64,000 nucleotides of DNA from Falsihalocynthiibacter arcticus. Lineage in GTDB: Bacteria; Pseudomonadota; Alphaproteobacteria; Rhodobacterales; Rhodobacteraceae. The notes under the pieces were generated by a model, which did no database searches, was not told where the DNA came from, and was given only the letters and a program-made list of their open reading frames with translations. Made by a program: the position numbers and the translations under genes. Where the stretch lies: assembly GCF_000812665.2 (NCBI RefSeq), contig NZ_CP014327.1:620001-684000 (forward strand), read 5' to 3'. The first letter of the stretch is position 1. Each line of letters opens with the position of its first letter. Positions 44,039-51,800 of the stretch are shown piece after piece.

Positions 44039-44220
44039 GGTTCAACCTGCCACTCTCCATCGACTGCACCGTAGTCTCAAGTTGACGTTGTTCCTGCAAT
44101 TAAGATCGTAGGCTCTGTTGGAAAGATTTTTGGATGGTCCATTACTTGGATGGTCCATTTACAAAAGTTTAGCCACGATTTCCCAAAGACTTGGCTTATG
44201 CTTGGAAGAGAATTTGGATA
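44039..44220. repeat. Short direct repeats and possible IS end
   Basis: TTGGATGGTCCATT occurs twice, at 44130-44143 and 44146-44159. Just before it, GGCTCTGTTGGAAAG (from about 44111) resembles the inverted-repeat end of IS6-family elements, but no second end or transposase was seen. No gene. Confidence 0.35.
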
Positions 44221-44517
44221 CTAGCGTTTCTCCCAGCCAAACTTGTTTTTTCCCTTCCTGCTTTTTGCTGCCGCTTTGCGCGCTTTCTTGCTGCGCCTGG
44301 ACATACTCCATGGCAAAAGATCGGCTTCACGGACTGCCTCGTTCATTTTCATTTGCTCCATTTCAAACGCTATAACGGCTTCGTTCGTGTGCACTATTTT
44401 TCGGTCAACTACTTCGTAGGCTGGTCCATCAACCTCACGTCGCATCTCCTCCAATCGGTTTAAGCTTATATCCAAACGATCAGAAACTTCTTCAGGTGTT
44501 AAGTAATTATCTTTCAT
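44221..44517 (-). CDS. MerR/excisionase-like helix-turn-helix protein
   Basis: 98 residues from the ATG at 44517. The N-terminus NYLTPEEVSDRLDISLNRLEEMRREVDGPAYEVVDRKIVHT is a winged-helix excisionase/AlpA-type DNA-binding fold. The C-terminus is strongly basic (MSRRSKKARKAAAKSRKGKNKFG), suited to DNA contact. Such proteins regulate integrase genes or assist excision of islands. It lies within the second accessory block, which would suit that role (inference). Confidence 0.65.
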   Translation of the reverse strand: MKDNYLTPEEVSDRLDISLNRLEEMRREVDGPAYEVVDRKIVHTNEAVIAFEMEQMKMNEAVREADLLPWSMSRRSKKARKAAAKSRKGKNKFGWEKR

Positions 44518-44644
44518 CAATTTTCTCCGCAAGTTACACAAGATTAAAGGATCGGCAAAAACATTTTACCAATTTAGTCAAAGGTTTAGTGGTTAGTGTG
44601 TTTAGAAAAGTTGCATACAGATGACGCTGCTAAAGGTCTCGTGT

Positions 44645-44677
44645 TTCATCAAGCTGCAAGAAGTGATGCTTGATGAA
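44645..44677. repeat. Inverted repeat past the truncated gene
   Basis: TTCATCAAGC (44645-44654) pairs perfectly with GCTTGATGAA (44668-44677) around a 13-base loop. It lies about 55 bases beyond the stop codon of the truncated DUF927-like gene and may be its former terminator; the following T content is low. Confidence 0.45.
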
Positions 44678-44730
44678 GCTACTGTTTAGACAGCGATCAC
44701 CAGACCTAGGGCATGGTCACAAGTTGAGAC

Positions 44731-45225
44731 TCACATCAATTGTTCTTTACACAGAGTGATGCAGTACATGCGCCCTTTCTGCCCGAGCGACTTAGGTGGG
44801 CGTGAAGCGAGCTTGCCCGTTTCGCCCTGTAAAACGTGCTGATCGCGCAGGTTGTTCAGGAACCTTTTGGGGTACGCTCCAAGAAGCCGATTCAGCGGTG
44901 CAATATGAAAATAGTATTTTCCACCGCCATACTCGTCCGGAACGCAGAATCCGAGAGGGTCATTGTTTTTTTTCGTTGGGGGTTTTCCCTCTCGACTGCA
45001 GATGATGATGTTATCCTCGTTTTCAGAGATCAATGCCGATATACGGTCAATGTTTGGATCACGCCGCGAAGTTGAACCCGCCAGAATAGACAAACAATTT
45101 TGACGCCATGTGCATTTTTGCAAGGGCAAAATGTTCCACTCCTTCGCCAGCCTACCTGCGGCATAGACAAGGGCACAACTCCGAACCAATCTATTATATT
45201 TCCTATCCTTCTTGGGGACTCCTCC
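44731..45225 (-). pseudogene. DUF927-like gene, 5' part lost to IS21 insertion
   Basis: The minus-strand frame is open from the IS21 edge at 45225 to the stop at 44731. The stretch KDRKYNRLVRSCALVYAAGRLAKEWNILPLQK resembles the C-terminal region of DUF927 primase/helicase-like proteins of mobile elements (AAG.LA...GI.P). A C-terminal winged-helix-like tail (RFLNNLRDQHVLQGETGKLASRPPKSLGQKGRMYCITL) follows. No remaining N-terminal part of the gene is found beyond the IS element. The family call is from motif resemblance only; that it is truncated by the insertion is clear. Confidence 0.6.
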
Positions 45226-45331
45226 TGTAAAACGCGGAGCAATAATGGGCCACAGAAGCGGCTGCGTATCGCAGTTGTAGCGGAGTAAAAATCCGCCAGT
45301 TTGTGTCCTTCGTTTATTCGGAGGGCGGGAG

Positions 45332-46828
45332 ATGTATTCTGTGGATATTTATAATCGTGTGCGCCGTGCTTGTTTGAAGGACGGGATGTCTACTCGAGAA
45401 GCGGCGCGTTATTTCAACAAGGATCGCAAAACGATAGCCAAGATGTTGCGGCATGAGCTCCCTCCTGGTTATCGGCGTTCAGAAGCCCCGCGTCGCCCAA
45501 CGCTTGATGATTATGTTGGTGTCATCGATAATATACTGCGTACAGATAAGGCCCTGATCAAAAAGCAGCGCCACACCGCCAAGCGTATTTTTGAGCGTTT
45601 GAGGGATGAACACGGGTACGCGGGAAGCTTGACGACAGTGACCTATTACGTTCGCGAACAAAAGCGACGCACTAAAGAGGTGTTTGTACCGTTGTCGCAT
45701 CGGCCAGGCCACGCGCAGGTTGATTTTGGTGAGACACTTGGCGTGATTGGTGGCGTGGAATGCAAGATCCATTTTTTTGTAATGAGCTTACCGCATTCTG
45801 ATGCGGTGTTCGTTAAGGGATACCCTGCCGAGACGACGGAAGCATTCTGCGACGGCCATGTGTCCGCCTTTGCGTTCTTTGATGGTATTCCGCAGTCCAT
45901 TCTCTACGACAACACCAAGATCGCCGTTGCGCGGATACTCGGGGACAGAACGCGTATTCGCACACGTCGGTTCACTGAGCTGCAATCCCATTACCTGTTC
46001 GATGACAAGTTCGGGCGACCAGCGCGAGGAAACGATAAAGGCAACGTTGAGGGCATGGTTGGATATACGCGTCGCAACTTCATGGTCCCTGCGCCGCGTT
46101 GTGACAGCTTTGATGATTTGAACGCCCATCTGGAAGCGAAGTGTTTAGCACGTCAGGACGATACTTTGCGCGGCCACACCCAAACCATAGGTCAACGTTT
46201 GGTATCCGATTTTGATGCGCTGATGGGGTTGCCCGTGGCGGAATATGAAGCCTGCGACCATGTCAACACACGGGCCACTTCGATCTCGATGGTGCGCTAT
46301 CGCAGCAATGACTACTCGGTGCCGGTGGCTTATGCACACCACGATGTTCATGTGCGTGGGTTTGTACATGAGGTTATCATCGGCTGCGGTAACGAGATCG
46401 TTGCACGGCACAAACGATCCTACCTATCCGCGGATATGATCTTTGACCCGCTCCACTTCCTGCCCTTGATTGAGCAGAAGGTGGGGGCTTTGGATCAGGC
46501 AGCCCCTTTGCAGGGCTGGAATCTACCGGATGCCTTCGCCACCCTGCACCGACTGCTCGAAGCCAGAATGGGCAAACCGGGCAAGCGAGAATACGTTCAA
46601 GTTCTGCGCCTTTTGGAAACATTCGAGATGGACGTTGTGCAAGGCGCAATCCAGCATGCCATTGATCTGGGCGCTATTGGCTATGATGCCGTAAAACACC
46701 TTGTGCTATGCCGTATTGAGAAGCGGCCACCGCGATTGGATTTGGACTTCTACCCGTATTTGCCTAAGGCCAATGTCGGCACGACACGCCCATCCAGTTA
46801 CATGAGCCTGCTGGGAGCCACGGCATGA
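45332..46828 (+). CDS. istA: IS21-family transposase IstA
   Basis: 498 residues, full length. N-terminal helix-turn-helix (MSTREAARYFNKDRKTIAKMLRHELPPGY), then the DDE catalytic core with Asp131 in HAQVDFGE, Asp193 in LYDNTKIA and Glu240 in GNDKGNVEGMVGYTRRN, and a C-terminal Mu-transposase-type beta barrel (SMVRYRSNDYSVPV). It carries out cut-and-paste or copy-and-paste transposition with the IstB helper. GGAGGGCGGGAG precedes the ATG; its stop overlaps istB by four bases. Confidence 0.95.
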   Translation: MYSVDIYNRVRRACLKDGMSTREAARYFNKDRKTIAKMLRHELPPGYRRSEAPRRPTLDDYVGVIDNILRTDKALIKKQRHTAKRIFERLRDEHGYAGSLTTVTYYVREQKRRTKEVFVPLSHRPGHAQVDFGETLGVIGGVECKIHFFVMSLPHSDAVFVKGYPAETTEAFCDGHVSAFAFFDGIPQSILYDNTKIAVARILGDRTRIRTRRFTELQSHYLFDDKFGRPARGNDKGNVEGMVGYTRRNFMVPAPRCDSFDDLNAHLEAKCLARQDDTLRGHTQTIGQRLVSDFDALMGLPVAEYEACDHVNTRATSISMVRYRSNDYSVPVAYAHHDVHVRGFVHEVIIGCGNEIVARHKRSYLSADMIFDPLHFLPLIEQKVGALDQAAPLQGWNLPDAFATLHRLLEARMGKPGKREYVQVLRLLETFEMDVVQGAIQHAIDLGAIGYDAVKHLVLCRIEKRPPRLDLDFYPYLPKANVGTTRPSSYMSLLGATA

Positions 46829-47577
46829 CAGATGCTCCCCAAATCCTTCTGCACCACCACCTCAAGAAGTTGCGCTTGCCAACGTTCCAAGGAGAGTACG
46901 CAAAACAAGCCCAAATCTGTGCTGCTGAGAATAAGGACCACATCCAATATCTGGCGCGTCTGTGCGAGATGGAGTTAATTGACCGCGAACGGCGGATGAT
47001 CGAAAGGCGGATCAAAGCGGCGAAGTTCCCCAGCACCAAAAGCCTGGATAGTTTTGACTTCAAGATCATGCCCAGCTTGAACAAGCCACTGACGATGGAC
47101 TTGGCTCGATGTGACTACGTGGATCGCAGAGAAAACATTATTGCCCTCGGCCCATCGGGAACGGGCAAGACCCACATAGCTTTAGGACTTGGATTAGCCG
47201 CGTGCCAAAGAGGGTTGAAAGTACGGTTCACGACGGCGGCAGCCTTGGTTCATGATCTGATAGAAGCCCAAGATGAGCTCCGATTGCAGCGCATGCAAAA
47301 GCAACTGACGAGCCAGAATCTGTTGATCATTGATGAATTAGGCTTCGTTCCTCTGAGTAAATCCGGCGCAGAATTGCTCTTTGAGGTGATCTCGCAGTGC
47401 TACGAACGTGGTTCCATCATCATAACCTCAAACCTGCCCTTTGATGAATGGACCGAAGTCTTTGGCTCAGAGCGGCTCACGGGAGCCTTGCTGGATCGTT
47501 TGACACATCACGTCCACATCCTTGAGATGAACGGCGAAAGCTATAGGCTCAAACACAGTCGTAAGAACCGCCAGTAG
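46825..47577 (+). CDS. istB: IS21-family helper ATPase IstB
   Basis: 250 residues of the AAA+ DnaC/IstB family: N-terminal helical region, Walker A GPSGTGKTH, Walker B LLIIDELGF, sensor-1-like IITSNLPFDEW and the DRLTHH arginine-finger segment. It selects the target site and activates IstA. The frame is complete, so this IS copy is probably active. Confidence 0.95.
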   Translation: MTDAPQILLHHHLKKLRLPTFQGEYAKQAQICAAENKDHIQYLARLCEMELIDRERRMIERRIKAAKFPSTKSLDSFDFKIMPSLNKPLTMDLARCDYVDRRENIIALGPSGTGKTHIALGLGLAACQRGLKVRFTTAAALVHDLIEAQDELRLQRMQKQLTSQNLLIIDELGFVPLSKSGAELLFEVISQCYERGSIIITSNLPFDEWTEVFGSERLTGALLDRLTHHVHILEMNGESYRLKHSRKNRQ

Positions 47578-47601
47578 TCAAAACACATCAAGATCAGAAC
47601 A

Positions 47602-47670
47602 ATGTTGGCCCATGGGCCAACATGCGCTTTGGCACGCGTTAGCTATTTGGGGGCACGCGCACCAAAGCGC
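47602..47670. repeat. Palindromes in the IS21 right-end region
   Basis: A perfect 22-bp palindrome (47602-47623, half-site ATGTTGGCCCA) is directly followed by a second inverted repeat with arms GCGCTTTGG (47624-47632) and CCAAAGCGC (47662-47670). Both lie between the istB stop and the right terminal repeats. Confidence 0.75.
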
Positions 47671-47764
47671 AGAACATCCGAGAACTCAGTGGACCAATTT
47701 TACGCCGCGATCTGGTCCCTTTTTACTCTGCGATTGACAACCGTCATCTTTTGGTTATGCGCCC

Positions 47765-47880
47765 TGGTAATCCCCCATTTTTAATGGGGTCCAGCCGTAG
47801 AATTCACGCGGCCATTTTCAGTTTCATAGCGGGTGTTATGCCGCCAATGCCCATGTTGGGTCTGCGTCACCTCTGGCAGC
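47765..47880 (-). mobile_element. Remnant of a second IS, transposase C-terminus and end
   Basis: Read on the minus strand, the last codons give NMGIGGITPAMKLKMAA and stop at 47804, a C-terminus like those of IS3-type rve transposases (GG.TP..KL.MA). It is followed by a terminal-repeat-like end with ATTAAAAATGGGGGATTACC. Only the tail is left. The family call is tentative. Confidence 0.45.
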
Positions 47881-47974
47881 TGCCTTCACTTCGTTCTGAA
47901 TGTTGCAGCTATCAAGCGAAGAGAAAGTATCTATATTTAACGCAGTACTGGAGCGGTTTAGCAATGGATGACTA

Positions 47975-48233
47975 TGAAGGATGGCCCAACCTGATGGCAA
48001 CGCATGCCTCAGCATCTTGGCTATCGCCTTACGGCCTTGTTGAAATAACGCGCAGCTTCTCGAGCAGACATACCGTCCTTCAGACAAGCACGAAGCACAC
48101 GACTATAAATATCCACGGTATAATCTCCCGCCCTCCGAATTAACGAAGGGCACAAACTGGCGGAATTTTATTCCGCTACAACTGCACCATCTGGCAGCCG
48201 TTTCTTTGGCCCATTATTGCTCCGCGTTTTACA
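47975..48233 (-). mobile_element. Inverted, decayed copy of an IS21-family left end
   Basis: Read on the minus strand from 48233, the sequence starts TGTAAAACGCGGAGCAATAA and continues through the inner repeat, GGAGGGCGGGAGAT and the first ~45 codons of an istA relative (DIYSRVLRACLKDGMSAREAARYFN, AKMLRHALPSG). These match the intact IS21 copy at 45226 at most positions but in opposite orientation, with a frameshift and truncation. The two copies flank about 240 bases of other debris. Confidence 0.8.
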
Positions 48234-48243
48234 GATTATTCTA

Positions 48244-49638
48244 TTAGCGTAAAGGTCCCCCAAGTCCGGTAGAATTAAGTGCTTGCTCTATTCGGTTTAT
48301 CTGAAGCATCAATTTATACGCTACGGCTTCATTCCCCTTGCCGAACTCCGCTAAACAACCTTCAATCTCAGCTATTGCCAAACGAATTTTCTCAAACTCA
48401 CCCGATCTTTGCAATTCCGCCAACGTCGCAACCGTAACTCCGCCAATACCAGTGGGCACACGAATGCCGCCTTGTTTAAATCCTCCCGGAAGTTCTCCCA
48501 CGGTATTAATAACTGTCTTTGTGCGGATTACCGCGAGTATTTGATCGACAGCTTGTTTTGCCCCAGCAACCCGCGTGGGGTGATCAGTATCTGCAGCAGC
48601 GTGTGGAAGTAGGCAAAGTTGTTTTCCGAAAGCCTCAAGCAATGGCAGATAGGGCGCCATCGGTCCGGAAATGGCCCCGTTTCCCTCGTCCACAAAGACA
48701 TCTGCATCAATGATAGCGTGTGCGATCCGACCGCTTTCCATAGCGTTAGCCAAGGCGATGGTATTAACGAGCTCCCCACGATCAAAGTTAATCAAAACTG
48801 AGCCGTGTGCCATGGCGGACAACACGCGATCTGCGATGATGCCAGTATTGGCGGGGATGCCACGATGTTCATCTATCGGGCCAAGACCTAAGTGGACGGA
48901 AAGAGCAATAGCATCGCGGGCGGCTGCTTCCAACGTTTCAGCATAGAAAAATCCTTCGGACTCTATCCATTCGCGGTGCCGGCCACGCGCAAAGACACTG
49001 ACATCCATATGAAATGCACGTCCAAGCTTGGCAACTTCGCGCCCAATATTTCCATAGCCAATCACGGCCAGTTTTTGCCCTTCTAGTTTTTTCGTCGGAA
49101 AATCACGAAGATTACGCCCTGTATCAAAGCGCCCGTCCGCAACTTGTGTGTGAAGCTCATTAAATGGCAAATTGGGTAGGGCCATCATCAATGCTTTCCA
49201 GACCATTTGCGCCGTGGCACGGCTGTTAATCCCAGGCGTGTTCATAAGCGGTGCGACGCCGCCTTGACCGTTTGGCCCGCCCCAACTGCTCGACCCCATG
49301 TTGCCTGTTCCTGCGCCAATTCGAACGCCACCCAATGCAAAATTACAATCGGCAGGGATGAAAGTCGCCGCAGTAATTAAGGCGTCGTATACATCCCCTC
49401 CGGCCAGTGCGAGAAGCTCGGCTTCGGTCGAAACATCTGGACAGTAGTAAAAGATTACGCGTGCTGGATTTGGGAGACCATTTTTCGGATCGGCGACGTG
49501 CCCAAATTCAAAACTGCACCCTTCCTGCGCCTCGATGTATGTTCTGGCTTGCGTTGGGTCGGCCGTTCCATCGGGACCGAAAGATAGGCCAATTAGATCG
49601 GCGATGAGTACGCGGGTGGGTCGGTATTTGTCGGTCAT
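48244..49638 (-). CDS. D-isomer-specific 2-hydroxyacid dehydrogenase family protein
   Basis: 464 residues, longer than the usual 310-350. The nucleotide-binding domain starts LAVIGYGNIGREVAKLGRAFHMDV; the substrate-site region has LINFDRGELVNTIALANAM and DADVFVDEG, with LLPHAAADTDHPTR supplying the active-site His. In this family's catalytic Arg motif the usual NxARG reads NFDRG. The C-terminal extension (last ~90 residues) is extra and helical. It reduces a 2-keto acid with NAD(P)H; in this locus glyoxylate, hydroxypyruvate or an aldolase product is possible. Last gene of the minus-strand catabolic array, adjoining the IS scars. Confidence 0.82.
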   Translation of the reverse strand: MTDKYRPTRVLIADLIGLSFGPDGTADPTQARTYIEAQEGCSFEFGHVADPKNGLPNPARVIFYYCPDVSTEAELLALAGGDVYDALITAATFIPADCNFALGGVRIGAGTGNMGSSSWGGPNGQGGVAPLMNTPGINSRATAQMVWKALMMALPNLPFNELHTQVADGRFDTGRNLRDFPTKKLEGQKLAVIGYGNIGREVAKLGRAFHMDVSVFARGRHREWIESEGFFYAETLEAAARDAIALSVHLGLGPIDEHRGIPANTGIIADRVLSAMAHGSVLINFDRGELVNTIALANAMESGRIAHAIIDADVFVDEGNGAISGPMAPYLPLLEAFGKQLCLLPHAAADTDHPTRVAGAKQAVDQILAVIRTKTVINTVGELPGGFKQGGIRVPTGIGGVTVATLAELQRSGEFEKIRLAIAEIEGCLAEFGKGNEAVAYKLMLQINRIEQALNSTGLGGPLR

Positions 49639-49671
49639 GGGTATCGTGATCCGTTTTTAAGAAAAATTAGG

Positions 49672-50964
49672 TCAAAGCCCCAAAAGGCCAAATCGACCCA
49701 GCCGAAATGGCTTTAGGTCAATACGAGGCGCTGCCCCGGTTGCGATGTCAGCGACAAGCTGTCCAGTGACAGCTCCTCCAATAAGGCCTTGATGGCCGTG
49801 CCCAAAAGCATAGATCACTCCTGGGTGGCGTCGGGCAGTATCGATGACTGGTATAGAATCCGGTGTTCCCGGGCGGTGCCCCATCCAACGCGTAACAGTA
49901 CTTTGTTCAAAACGCTTAAACATACCTTGGGCTTGCCGTACAAGTATATCAGCCCGCTTCAAATTTGGTGGAGCCTTGAGGCCCGCAAACTCGACAGTTC
50001 CAGCAAGGCGCAGCCCAGCTTCCATAGGGGACGCTACGAATTTTCGGTCGGCAGAAATGGTTTGAATGCGCAAACCAGTGTCGGCCTCAGGCAGCATTAC
50101 GTGATAGCCGCGCTCGGTCTCGAAAGGGAGCCGGTCGCCAAGCTGTCGGGCCAACTCCGCCGACCACGCTCCAGCCGCAAGAACGATGCGTTCCGCGTGA
50201 TATTCGCCCGAAGGAACGGCAACGCCAGATACTTTTCCACCCTCAAACAAAAAACCACGCACAGGTTCACGATGGAACCGCGCGCCTTTTCGCACCGCGA
50301 GTTCCGCAAGTTTCTCAACCAGACGGCCAGGGTTCTGGCATTGCCCTTGATCTGCAAGATAAATTGCGCTTTTGAAACGGTCACTTAAGGCAGGTTCAAG
50401 GTCTTGAATTTCGTTTGCATTCAAGATTTCCACTTTGACCCCGTGATCACGGCGCAAACCAAGACCATAAGCACTGCCTTCAGGGCCATTCTCATGTTCA
50501 AAAACGAAAAGCTGACCACGTTTTTGCAGAAGGTCGCTACATCCCGCTTCGGTCATTAAAGGCTCATAAGCCTCATAACTGAATTGGTGTAGCGCGTGCA
50601 TTGCCGCGGAAATTTCTTCGACCCGCGACTTGCGTCCCGCCAAAACGAAACGGATCAACCAAGGCAATGCGTGCGGTAAATGGGCGAGGCGGATAAAAAG
50701 CGGCCCTTCGGGATCGAGCAACCATTGCGGCACATTGCGCAACATGCCCGGCATAGCATTGGGAAGACATGAACCCGGACAAATTCCACCCGCGTTGCCA
50801 TAAGAACACTGATCGGGCGATCCTGGCAAGGCTGGGTCAAACACGTCGACCTCAAATCCCTTATCCAAAAGCGCATTGGCGCTGCAAACGCCGATGATCC
50901 CCGCTCCTATCACAATCGCCTTACGTGGCACTTGCCCAGCCTTCATGTCCATACCTTTGCTCAT
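49672..50964 (-). CDS. FAD-dependent D-amino-acid/hydroxyproline dehydrogenase (DadA-like)
   Basis: 430 residues from the ATG at 50964 (AGGGA upstream). N-terminal dinucleotide fold AIVIGAGIIGVCSANALLDKGFEVDVFD, the DAO-family stretch YGNAGGICPGSCLPNAMPGM, substrate-domain AERIVLAAGAWSAELARQLG and the C-terminal FAD contact IYAFGHGHQGLIGGAVTG. Members oxidise D-amino acids or cis-4-hydroxy-D-proline to the imine with electrons to the respiratory chain. With the epimerase gene in the same array, cis-4-hydroxy-D-proline is a reasonable substrate (inference). Confidence 0.85.
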   Translation of the reverse strand: MSKGMDMKAGQVPRKAIVIGAGIIGVCSANALLDKGFEVDVFDPALPGSPDQCSYGNAGGICPGSCLPNAMPGMLRNVPQWLLDPEGPLFIRLAHLPHALPWLIRFVLAGRKSRVEEISAAMHALHQFSYEAYEPLMTEAGCSDLLQKRGQLFVFEHENGPEGSAYGLGLRRDHGVKVEILNANEIQDLEPALSDRFKSAIYLADQGQCQNPGRLVEKLAELAVRKGARFHREPVRGFLFEGGKVSGVAVPSGEYHAERIVLAAGAWSAELARQLGDRLPFETERGYHVMLPEADTGLRIQTISADRKFVASPMEAGLRLAGTVEFAGLKAPPNLKRADILVRQAQGMFKRFEQSTVTRWMGHRPGTPDSIPVIDTARRHPGVIYAFGHGHQGLIGGAVTGQLVADIATGAAPRIDLKPFRLGRFGLLGL

Positions 50965-51006
50965 ATTGCTTCCCTTATTGGGCCGCCTCACGGATTTATT
51001 GCGTGG

Positions 51007-51786
51007 TTAGCTAGATTTTCCTGCACGAAATGCTGGAAGCGCATTTGCATAGGCCACCTGCAGCATCCGGAAATCCGATTGGAACGCTTGGAATTTATAG
51101 CCCATGTCGCGCATTTTTTGGCCATATTCGACGGACCCTACATGAATGCCGGGAATGACCCCATGGGCCTCGCAACGTTCGGCGATCAGTTGAATCGCAT
51201 CTATGACATCATCCCACTTCGGATCAAAACCCGGCGTATGCCCCATCGATACAGCAAGATCGGACGGGCCGACAAAAATGGCGTTTAAGCCTGGCGTGGA
51301 AAGAATTGCGTCTAGGTTCGCAAGGCCATCCTTGTGTTCAATCATGGCCATAGTGATAATCGTGTCATTGGCGTTAGCAAAGTAGTCAGAGCCCCCATAC
51401 AGGCCTGCGCGGATCGGCCCAACCGAACGACCGCCCAGAGGGAAATAGCGACAAGCTTCCACGAAAGCTTTGCATTCATCGGCAGTGTTCACCATCGGGC
51501 ATATTACGCCATACGCCCCAGCATCTAAAACGCGCCCGATGATCGCGGGATCATTCCACGGTACACGCACAAACGGAGTTCTATCAGTCGTCGATATCGC
51601 TTGGAGCATCGACAGCGTGTCGGCGTAATCTGCGCAACCATGCTGCATGTCGATTGTGATTGCATCAAAATCCTGCTGTGCCATCATTTCCGCAGACAAA
51701 GAGGAGGGGATTGCAAGCCAGCCAGTAAGAACTTCGCCACCAGCGGCCCAGATCGTTTTTGTTTTGTTTTCGCGCACTTTATTCAC
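51007..51786 (-). CDS. HpcH/HpaI-family class II pyruvate aldolase
   Basis: 259 residues from a GTG at 51786; a second in-frame GTG at 51777 has AAAAGG better placed and may be the true start. Motifs: GWLAIPSS, AITIDMQHG (His), CPMVNTADE, FPLGGRSVGPIR, MIEHKDGLANLDAIL with metal ligand Glu and VGPSDLAVSMG with the metal ligand Asp. The family cleaves 4-hydroxy-2-keto acids to pyruvate plus an aldehyde. 4-Hydroxy-2-oxoglutarate would give pyruvate and glyoxylate, fitting a hydroxyproline-type locus, but other substrates are equally possible. Confidence 0.87.
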   Translation of the reverse strand: MNKVRENKTKTIWAAGGEVLTGWLAIPSSLSAEMMAQQDFDAITIDMQHGCADYADTLSMLQAISTTDRTPFVRVPWNDPAIIGRVLDAGAYGVICPMVNTADECKAFVEACRYFPLGGRSVGPIRAGLYGGSDYFANANDTIITMAMIEHKDGLANLDAILSTPGLNAIFVGPSDLAVSMGHTPGFDPKWDDVIDAIQLIAERCEAHGVIPGIHVGSVEYGQKMRDMGYKFQAFQSDFRMLQVAYANALPAFRAGKSS

Positions 51787-51800
51787 CTTTTTAGTAAGAG

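Larger units (their letters stand above)
45226..47739 (+). mobile_element. IS21-family insertion sequence, intact
   Basis: About 2.5 kb containing istA and istB. The left end starts TGTAAAACGCGGAGC and carries an inner related repeat (GCGGAGTAAAAATCCGCC near 45282). The right end, read inward, starts TGTCAATCGCAGAGTAAAAAG with an inner GCGGCGTAAAATTGG repeat. This double-repeat layout is typical of IS21. The flanking bases (CTCCTCC left, ACCGTCA right) show no target duplication, so the region has rearranged since insertion. The left end lies inside a DUF927-like gene. Confidence 0.85.

Noticed and set aside
47836-48087. 83-codon minus-strand gene next to the IS scars
   Set aside because: It is a frameshifted reading through the decayed istA copy and the debris beyond it.
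45226-48233. Composite transposon bounded by two IS21 copies
   Set aside because: The outer flanks show no target duplication, the second copy is decayed and the enclosed DNA is only IS debris.
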